From an uncultured Treponema sp. (lineage in GTDB: Bacteria > Spirochaetota > Spirochaetia > Treponematales > Treponemataceae), in the NCBI GenBank assembly GCA_937915735.1, contig CALGGS010000093.1, positions 1 through 10,627 of the forward strand: a stretch of 10,627 nucleotides of DNA, written 5' to 3'. Under the pieces are notes generated by a model. The model had not been told where the DNA came from. It saw only the letters and a list, made by a program, of their open reading frames with translations, and did no database searches. Positions within the stretch are counted from its first letter, which is position 1. Each line of letters opens with the position of its first letter. Shown in pieces: positions 5,322 through 10,627 of the stretch. Both the position numbers and the translations under genes were made by a program.

Positions 5322-6179
5322 ATGAAAAGATTTTCTCTCTTACTTTTGGCAATCGGAGGATTTGCCCTCGTCTTTGCCGGCTGCACCTCAACTAACTTTA
5401 CCCTAGAGGAGTTCTCTCCCAGTGCTGTAATTTCAATCATCGGAAACACACAGGTTCCGTGGGTTGATCATGATGAAGAGGTAACGACACCAACAGGCGA
5501 GCCGGAAGCAGAAAGCACGCTCACAAGCCTTGCAAGTCAGTTCACAGACAGCAAAAACCCGGAGCTTATGACAGCCATTGACCGCCTGGACTATGTTTAT
5601 GACAGTTTAGCGCAAAATCTTCCTGAACTTACGGGAATCGAAGTTCTTTCAAAAGATGATGTCATAAAATCAGAAACTTATGAGGATTTACGCTCCAGCT
5701 ATTTCAATATGCTCTCTGCCACAAAAAAAGCGACAGGCTACAAAGATTTGACTACAATCGGCGGAAAAACAGCACGAGTTTTTTTTAATTCCATTGGCGC
5801 AAAGTCAGGAATTATCGTTTCCTGTACATTCCAAAAAGACATTGCAAAGGGAAGCCGTTCAAATGGAATGATAAAAGGAATCGCGACATTAAAAATCAAG
5901 CTTCTAAACGAAAAAGGAAAGGAAGTCCTAAATAAAATTTATGCTTCAGATACAGAGGCAATCAAAATAGTATCGGGAGACTACAACAAAGATGAGCTGG
6001 TAACCCTTCTTAACGATGCAATTGACGCTGCAATCCGCCAGTTCTGCATAGACATCTCAAAAGATTCTGTTGAGTCTGCGACACCACTTCAAAACGAAGA
6101 AAGCAAAGAAGACGAAGCTTCTCAAGAAGTAAAGGGAACCGCAATAAAATTGCCTGTAAAAGCGGCTGAGAGTTACTAA
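5322..6179 (+). CDS. Lipoprotein of unknown function
   Basis: The 285-residue product starts MKRFSLLLLAIGGFALVFAGC, a lipoprotein signal with predicted lipidation at Cys21. Residues 22-70 are polar and acidic. From about residue 85 to 250 there is a mixed alpha/beta domain with strands such as ARVFFNSIGAKSGIIVSCTF and GIATLKIKLLNEKGKEVL. A helix (ELVTLLNDAIDAAIRQFCIDI) follows. The last 35 residues are charged and low in complexity. The strand-turn-strand followed by a terminal helix is loosely like small periplasmic lipoproteins of the YajG/LPS-assembly type, but I do not recognise a family. It should be anchored to a membrane facing the periplasm or the surface. It is transcribed alone, divergent from the V-ATPase cluster, and converges on the antiporter with 8 bp between stop codons. 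Confidence 0.85.
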   Translation: MKRFSLLLLAIGGFALVFAGCTSTNFTLEEFSPSAVISIIGNTQVPWVDHDEEVTTPTGEPEAESTLTSLASQFTDSKNPELMTAIDRLDYVYDSLAQNLPELTGIEVLSKDDVIKSETYEDLRSSYFNMLSATKKATGYKDLTTIGGKTARVFFNSIGAKSGIIVSCTFQKDIAKGSRSNGMIKGIATLKIKLLNEKGKEVLNKIYASDTEAIKIVSGDYNKDELVTLLNDAIDAAIRQFCIDISKDSVESATPLQNEESKEDEASQEVKGTAIKLPVKAAESY

Positions 6180-6187
6180 TGGCCGGC

Positions 6188-8290
6188 TTACAACTTTTTG
6201 CTGTCTTTTAAAATCGCAATCACGGCATTTTCATTTTCGGCACTCAAAAGTGCGCTTCTGATTTCTTCGTGCATAAGCGCCCCCGTGAATGCAGACATAG
6301 CACGCATAAGAGGCGCAGAGCCTTCGCTGGGGGACACAAGCATTACAAAAATTCGGGATTTTTCGCCGTCAAGGGAATCAAAGTCAACTCCCTGGCGACT
6401 AATTCCGATTGCGACAGAAATATCTTTTACGCCGTCAGTTTTCGTATGTGGAATTGCAATTCCCTTTTCAAGGCCGGTGCTCATCGATTTTTCCCGTTCT
6501 CTTAGCGCGCTAAGAACCTTTTCTCGGTTTTCGACATTTCCTGACTGAATCAGAAGACCTAGCATTTCCTGCAATATTTCGTCCTTAGTATTGCCTTTTA
6601 GGTTGCAGGAAATACAGGCAGGATTTAAGTAGCGCTTTACGGAATTCGTAACTCTGTTTTCCGGGCAGGCAAATCCGTACTGGAGGCTGGTCGTGTTTTT
6701 AAGCGCGGAAAGCGACTGCATTGACTTATTTAAGCGAATCATAATTTCATAAAGCTCGCCTTTTACAAAGCCCATATCTTCTTCGGCCGTTTCGATTACA
6801 AGATTCGTGCCTTCTTCACGGAGGGAAATTGCGGTGTCACCTCGGCGAGCCGTACAGATTCCGTCTGTGATATTCATCATCTGAACATAAAAGCCTTCCG
6901 AGCGCAAATCCCTGTGCAAAATATCCATAACAAGATGGGTAAGCTCCTGATTTTTAAAATCCCATTCAAAAATCTGGCTCTCTGCGTTGGAAATTTCTTT
7001 TTTAGTTCCGCGGCCTTTCAGCGAGAGCGAAAGATTTAAAACTGGCGGGGCAACGAGCGTGGTAACGAGAGTCATCAAAATCACGACTCCGAACAAATCC
7101 TGATTTACAATTGGAAGTCCTTGTGCATCCTTGGCTGTAAGACCAATTCCTGCGATAATCAATGCGACTTCTCCACGAGGAATCATTCCAGAGCCAATTC
7201 TAAAGCCACCCTTTAAGTTAAAGCCCAAAGCAAGAGCCGGAAGGCCGCAACCCAGCAGTTTTGAAAGAACAGCTGCCAAAGTGTAGATTCCGCCACAAAC
7301 TAAAACCTTCTGGGAAAACAATTTTGTAACATCAACGCTCATACCAGTGACAGCAAAGAAAATCGGAACGAAAAATTTGTAAAGCGAGTGAATTTTTTCC
7401 TGAATAACGGGCACAATGTCAGTTCCTGAAAGAGCAAGACCTGTCGTGTATGCTCCAATAATCATTGCGATGCTCTGTTTTTCAAAAAATCCTGCGAGAA
7501 GAAAAGCGACACCCAAGGCTGCGATTGAAAAATCCGTAGCACCGCCAAAAAAACGAACGAAGCGCGCAATCTTTTTTGAAAGAAGAATGAAAAGTACCGT
7601 CGCCAAAAGCCAAATTCCGAACGCCTTTAATGCGATTAAGCCGATTGCGCCACCCGAAAGGCTTTCCCCACTTCCAAGAGCCGAAACAATTCCCATTACG
7701 ATTGCGAGCAAAACAATTCCCAAAACATCATCGAAAACTGCCGCCGCCAAAATCGTAACTCCCTCAGGAGAATCCATCTCCTTTTTATCTGAAAGAATTC
7801 GAGCCGTAATTCCCACCGAAGTCGCCGTAGACATAATCCCCAAGAAAAGGCATTTTACATCAAAAAGAGACGAGCACTCTATTCCGAGGACAGGGAGAAT
7901 AAAATAAGCGCAGCCTGAGCCAAAAAAGAAAGAGACGACAACTCCGCCAAGGCCGATAATTCCGCCAGAAACGGAATATTTAATGAAAAGAGAAAGGTCA
8001 GTTTCCAGACCCGAAGCAAAAAGCAAAATGATTGAAGCAATCTGAGCGAAAGCGTAAAGCTCTGGCGAAACCGAGCCTGCAAGAGATTCTGTTATGCCAA
8101 AAAGACCATTCGGAAAGCCAGGAAAAGAAAGCCCTCCCAAAGCAAAAGGGCCGATTATGATTCCAGAAATTAACTCCCCGAGAACTGAAGGAATTCCGAC
8201 TTTAGCAGCCAATCTTCCAAAAATGCGGGCCGCAAAAATAATGGCTGCAAGCTGAAAAACAAGATTAGTAATGATTTCTGTGATAGACAT
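6188..8290 (-). CDS. CPA2 cation/proton antiporter with C-terminal PTS EIIA domain
   Basis: The 700-residue protein has three parts. Residues 1 to about 430 form a CPA2-type antiporter of about a dozen membrane helices. It includes the TM4 unwound-helix pattern STATSVGITARIL and the ion-site pair Asp187-Asp188 (AAVFDDVLGIV), as in electrogenic Na+/H+ exchangers. Residues about 440-555 are a soluble linker of no recognised family. From about 560 the chain is an EIIA domain of the fructose/nitrogen type, with the phosphorylatable His615 in GIAIPHTK. This suggests ion exchange controlled by phosphorylation or PTS state, though no EI or HPr gene is in the window. The ATG at 8290 is preferred to a TTG at 8308: its residues begin the first helix (MSITEIITNLVFQLAAIIF), and the promoter -10 overlaps the TTG-ATG interval. 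It looks monocistronic. Confidence 0.92.
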   Translation of the reverse strand: MSITEIITNLVFQLAAIIFAARIFGRLAAKVGIPSVLGELISGIIIGPFALGGLSFPGFPNGLFGITESLAGSVSPELYAFAQIASIILLFASGLETDLSLFIKYSVSGGIIGLGGVVVSFFFGSGCAYFILPVLGIECSSLFDVKCLFLGIMSTATSVGITARILSDKKEMDSPEGVTILAAAVFDDVLGIVLLAIVMGIVSALGSGESLSGGAIGLIALKAFGIWLLATVLFILLSKKIARFVRFFGGATDFSIAALGVAFLLAGFFEKQSIAMIIGAYTTGLALSGTDIVPVIQEKIHSLYKFFVPIFFAVTGMSVDVTKLFSQKVLVCGGIYTLAAVLSKLLGCGLPALALGFNLKGGFRIGSGMIPRGEVALIIAGIGLTAKDAQGLPIVNQDLFGVVILMTLVTTLVAPPVLNLSLSLKGRGTKKEISNAESQIFEWDFKNQELTHLVMDILHRDLRSEGFYVQMMNITDGICTARRGDTAISLREEGTNLVIETAEEDMGFVKGELYEIMIRLNKSMQSLSALKNTTSLQYGFACPENRVTNSVKRYLNPACISCNLKGNTKDEILQEMLGLLIQSGNVENREKVLSALREREKSMSTGLEKGIAIPHTKTDGVKDISVAIGISRQGVDFDSLDGEKSRIFVMLVSPSEGSAPLMRAMSAFTGALMHEEIRSALLSAENENAVIAILKDSKKL

Positions 8291-8298
8291 AGTTGCAT

Positions 8299-8327
8299 AT
8301 CTTATCAAATTTTAGAAAATAGTGCAA
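8299..8327 (-). promoter_or_regulatory. Promoter of the antiporter gene, predicted leaderless
   Basis: On the minus strand, TTGCAC (8327-8322), a 17-bp spacer and TAAGAT (8304-8299) with an upstream TG (8307-8306) make an extended -10 promoter. The -10 ends 8 nt before the ATG at 8290, so the transcript should start 0-2 nt ahead of the start codon. This also argues against the TTG at 8308 as start, since it would lie upstream of the transcript. Confidence 0.55.
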
Positions 8328-8342
8328 TTTCTTTGAAATGCA
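8323..8342. promoter_or_regulatory. Imperfect inverted repeat over the antiporter -35
   Basis: TGCAATTTC (8323-8331) and GAAATGCA (8335-8342) are complementary except for one extra base, with a 3-bp centre. The site overlaps the -35 of the antiporter promoter and lies between the two divergent promoters. That is where an operator would be expected, but no regulator is known and the match is short. Confidence 0.25.
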
Positions 8343-8365
8343 TACATAAAAAATCACGCAGATTG

Positions 8366-8394
8366 TTTTCACTTACTGCTTTTATTGATATAAT
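8366..8394 (+). promoter_or_regulatory. Promoter of the lipase-like gene
   Basis: A perfect extended -10, TGA-TATAAT (hexamer 8389-8394), has TTTTCA (8366-8371) as -35 with 17-bp spacing. Transcription should start near 8401, giving a leader of about 32 nt. The leader has no strong Shine-Dalgarno. It does hold a six-codon ORF (8416-8436, MAIRHL) whose TGA overlaps the lipase ATG as ATGA. Confidence 0.65.
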
Positions 8395-8432
8395 CTGAAG
8401 ACAAATATCCGGTCAATGGCGATAAGACATTT

Positions 8433-10520
8433 ATGAAATCATTACAAAAAGTTGCTTTTACATTTTCACTTCTCCTTTTGAACTTTTCGCTTTCTTTTGC
8501 CAGAACTGTCACCGTCCCAGTTCACGGGCTTTGCGTTCAGACAAAGGAGCCTGTTCCGCTTGAAATTGAATGGAACGAAAACTGGTTTTTGGAAGGAAAT
8601 CCCACCGTTTACAATCACAATATCGCCCGAATTGCCGCCCTTTTTTCAGAGCTTTCCTATGTTTCTGTCGAAAAAAATCCAGCTTCTAATCCGCTCATCG
8701 ATACATACAGGCTTTTGGGTTTTGACGAGAAAAATATTGAATGGAATTACATCCTTGATTATGCCGCTCCAATTTCGGGGAATAATCAGGCAGCCTACAG
8801 TTTCGCTTCAAAAGACATAAAATCACAGGACGGCACTAAAAAGCTTATCTTCGTTATTTTGCGGGGAACACCTTTGAATGCGAATGAATGGCTTTCCAAC
8901 ATCAATGTGAGCGACACGACGCACAAGGACACTCTGATTCACGAGGGATTTTTTAACACTGCACAAAATCTTCACAAATCTCTGATTTACTATCTTTTAA
9001 AAAATAAAATTTCTCCGGACGAAGCAGTTTTTATGATTACGGGGCATAGCCGGGGCGCAGCGCTTGCAAATCTTCTTGGCGTTATGCTCGAAAATGAAGG
9101 ATTCATCACCGGAGAGAGACTTTTCGTTTATACCTTTGCTTCTCCGAATGTAAGTCAGGAAGAAAAAACTCGCGACGAAAGATACAATTTTATCTGGAAT
9201 ATCGTGAATGCAGAAGACATAGTTCCTTCCGTTCCACCAGACTGCAACAACTGGAAATGGAAAAAATTCGGCCAGACAAAAGTCCTGGTGAATTTCTGGA
9301 ACTCAAATCCTGAAACCTACACGGAAGATTACATTCCGCGCATCAACAAAAGCTTTTCTCGCCTTATGTTAAGGGAATATTCGCCTTTTAAAACAGGACC
9401 TTTTTTGCAGATTCAGATTGGCAGAATTATGACAAGTCTTTATAAAACTGTCGAAAATTATTATGAAAATGCCCTAAGCCTTAGAAAACTTGCCGAAAAA
9501 ATCTTTCTTGAGACTTTTCCGGACGATGAAAAAAATGAAGATGAAGACAATAAAAAATCTGTAGAATCAATTTTTCCGAAAATAGTTCAAAGGTCACTGA
9601 ATAAAAATACGGAAGGTGGTGTCGAAGGCTTGGTAAATTCCTTCGTTGATATGCACGCCTGCGAAACTTATCTTTCAATTCTTCTGAATCTTAACGAGAA
9701 CGAAGCTTTTTCAGAAATAGGAAGCACTCAAATCTTAATAAAAGGCAGCTACGACCTTGCGATTTATGATGATGACGGAAAAATGCTCGCCCAGGTGCTT
9801 GACGGTTCACTGAAGGTCTACTCTATTACGCCACCAGCAGTCGCTTTTCCACTTTTGTCAAAAATTGCCTTTGGTTTTCCAGAAAATCAAAATCTGAATG
9901 TCGTTTTGCTAAAAAACAGCATTTTACCGACAGTCATTCCCTATGAAATCGAACATTATGATGCGCAAGGAAAACTTTTGGGCAAATCTTTTAAGCATAA
10001 TCTCTTCCCCCAAGGAAGAAGCTCCTACACCTTCAAGGCAGGAGAAGCCAGCTTTGCAATCGAAAAACTTGAAACGACCCGGCTCAATCAGCGCGAAACC
10101 AAACCGCTCGCAAAAAAATACGGCCTGCGAGAAGAATTAAAATTCAGGATTCAACCAGAGCTGAGCTTTACAGGTGAACGAGATTTTTACTTTGGATTTA
10201 GAAACGGCTCTCAGTTTATTTTTTTGAACGCCTTGCTATCTGTTCCGCTAAAAAAGGAGCCGGACGAGCTGGGACTTTCAGTTGGCGTCGGTCATCAGCA
10301 CTCGCTTTATGGAAGGATTTTGCTTGACGCAGAGATTTTCAATAAAATTGTCTGGCAGAAGGAAGAAAGCAAAAAAATCAAGGATGTTCCGATGGCACGA
10401 CTGACTCTCTCCTACAAGCCTCGCCGCAGACTTCACTTTTTTGCAGGCTGTCTTTTTGAATTTGAGCTTTCAGAAGAATTCAGCGTTAACCCAAGCTTAA
10501 ATTTTGGCGTGAGATTTTAG
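8433..10520 (+). CDS. Secreted class 3 lipase-like protein with probable C-terminal outer-membrane beta-barrel
   Basis: The 695-residue product has a cleavable-looking signal peptide (1-23, ending SLSFA, with no lipobox). An alpha/beta-hydrolase domain of the fungal-lipase (class 3) type follows. Its nucleophile elbow is GHSRG, with Ser206. Asp262 in NAEDIVPSVP and probably His408 in DMHACETYL complete the triad. The wide Asp-His gap holds an alpha-helical, acidic insertion (FPDDEKNEDED, about 361-371). Residues about 430-560 are a beta-rich domain. From about 565 to the end come alternating amphipathic strands ending SLNFGVRF. The terminal Phe is typical of outer-membrane beta-barrel proteins recognised by the BAM complex. 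It may therefore be an esterase or phospholipase displayed at the outer membrane. Lipid hydrolysis is inferred from the motifs only. It is transcribed alone, divergent from the antiporter. Confidence 0.82.
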   Translation: MKSLQKVAFTFSLLLLNFSLSFARTVTVPVHGLCVQTKEPVPLEIEWNENWFLEGNPTVYNHNIARIAALFSELSYVSVEKNPASNPLIDTYRLLGFDEKNIEWNYILDYAAPISGNNQAAYSFASKDIKSQDGTKKLIFVILRGTPLNANEWLSNINVSDTTHKDTLIHEGFFNTAQNLHKSLIYYLLKNKISPDEAVFMITGHSRGAALANLLGVMLENEGFITGERLFVYTFASPNVSQEEKTRDERYNFIWNIVNAEDIVPSVPPDCNNWKWKKFGQTKVLVNFWNSNPETYTEDYIPRINKSFSRLMLREYSPFKTGPFLQIQIGRIMTSLYKTVENYYENALSLRKLAEKIFLETFPDDEKNEDEDNKKSVESIFPKIVQRSLNKNTEGGVEGLVNSFVDMHACETYLSILLNLNENEAFSEIGSTQILIKGSYDLAIYDDDGKMLAQVLDGSLKVYSITPPAVAFPLLSKIAFGFPENQNLNVVLLKNSILPTVIPYEIEHYDAQGKLLGKSFKHNLFPQGRSSYTFKAGEASFAIEKLETTRLNQRETKPLAKKYGLREELKFRIQPELSFTGERDFYFGFRNGSQFIFLNALLSVPLKKEPDELGLSVGVGHQHSLYGRILLDAEIFNKIVWQKEESKKIKDVPMARLTLSYKPRRRLHFFAGCLFEFELSEEFSVNPSLNFGVRF

Positions 10521-10523
10521 AAG

Positions 10524-10599
10524 AAATTCAAAAATCAAAATTATTTACTCAAAATCAGTAATTTTGATATACTAGCCCTAATTTCGACTTTTTGAATTT
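10524..10599. repeat. Nested AT-rich inverted repeats after the lipase gene
   Basis: The outer perfect 11-bp pair is AAATTCAAAAA (10524-10534) with TTTTTGAATTT (10589-10599). Nested inside is a perfect 10-bp pair, ATCAAAATTA (10534-10543) with TAATTTTGAT (10559-10568). The 20 nt between the right arms stay unpaired. The region could act as a weak transcript end for the lipase gene, or as protein-binding sites around the promoter it contains. Confidence 0.5.
10544..10573 (+). promoter_or_regulatory. Candidate promoter for a gene beyond the right edge
   Basis: TTTACT (10544-10549), an 18-bp spacer and an extended -10 TGA-TATACT (10568-10573) form a good sigma70-type promoter reading right. Transcription would start near 10580. 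The first ATG after it is the last three bases of the window (10625-10627), so the gene cannot be judged. Confidence 0.45.
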
Positions 10600-10627
10600 G
10601 CCAAACATTAAATTGAACACTTGCATG

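Noticed and set aside
6177..6190. GCCGGC palindrome between the convergent lipoprotein and antiporter stops as a bidirectional terminator
   Set aside because: The stem is only a 6-bp self-complementary site without a loop, and no T-tract adjoins it in either direction.
7416..7907. 163-codon + strand open frame opposite the antiporter
   Set aside because: It is antisense to well-conserved membrane helices, is rich in Lys, Pro, Arg and Ala in a way typical of a mirrored frame, and has no recognisable domain or ribosome site.
8291..8308. TTG start for the antiporter (six extra residues)
   Set aside because: The promoter -10 lies at 8299-8304, so the TTG would be upstream of the transcript. The ATG at 8290 fits the family better.
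1..10627. CRISPR array, tRNA, rRNA, transposase or phage genes
   Set aside because: No regularly spaced direct repeats, tRNA cloverleaf, rRNA-like sequence, or transposase or phage motifs were seen on either strand.

Overview
The window looks like a chromosomal segment of a spirochaete, most probably a host-associated Treponema. Four things point there. It carries a bacterial V/A-type ATPase (subunits B and D). Its two lipoproteins have spirochaete-type lipoboxes ending FAAC and FAGC. It has a CPA2 antiporter fused to a PTS EIIA domain. The truncated C-terminus at the left edge resembles a chemoreceptor tail. No rRNA, tRNA, CRISPR array, transposase or phage gene was seen.

Layout, left to right. 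(1) The last 21 codons of a probable chemoreceptor (+), followed by a repeat-like stretch that ends in a Rho-independent terminator. (2) A MATE efflux transporter (+) and a small TPR lipoprotein (+). (3) A minus-strand cluster read right to left: V-ATPase B, V-ATPase D, then folE2 (GTP cyclohydrolase IB). (4) A + strand lipoprotein of unknown function, divergent from the V-ATPase cluster. (5) A minus-strand CPA2 cation/proton antiporter with a C-terminal EIIA domain. (6) A divergent + strand class 3 lipase-like secreted protein whose C-terminus looks like a small outer-membrane beta-barrel. (7) A promoter and nested inverted repeat leading out of the window. The two convergent gene pairs are separated by only 16 and 8 bp, with no terminator between them.

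The most notable signals lie outside the ordinary genes. The B-D-folE2 cluster carries three palindromic repeat elements. One, of about 105 bp, is inserted in frame inside folE2 and adds roughly 32 residues just before the metal-binding Cys motif. One forms the B-D junction and supplies the B stop codon and the D start region. One sits upstream of B as two tandem perfect 10-bp hairpins, between two copies of the B-subunit N-terminal coding sequence (MKGIEY). That last arrangement leaves a 35-codon upstream ORF that begins exactly where a promoter would place the transcript start.

Second, several genes have a -10 element that ends only 6-8 nt before the start codon and no Shine-Dalgarno sequence. 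This suggests leaderless mRNAs for the MATE gene, the TPR lipoprotein, the antiporter and the V-ATPase upstream ORF.

Functionally the genes concern ion and proton movement (V-ATPase, antiporter, MATE), pterin synthesis (FolE2) and the cell envelope (two lipoproteins, one lipase). Apart from the B-D-folE2 cluster they look like independent transcription units. V-ATPase subunits A, E, I and K are not in the window.
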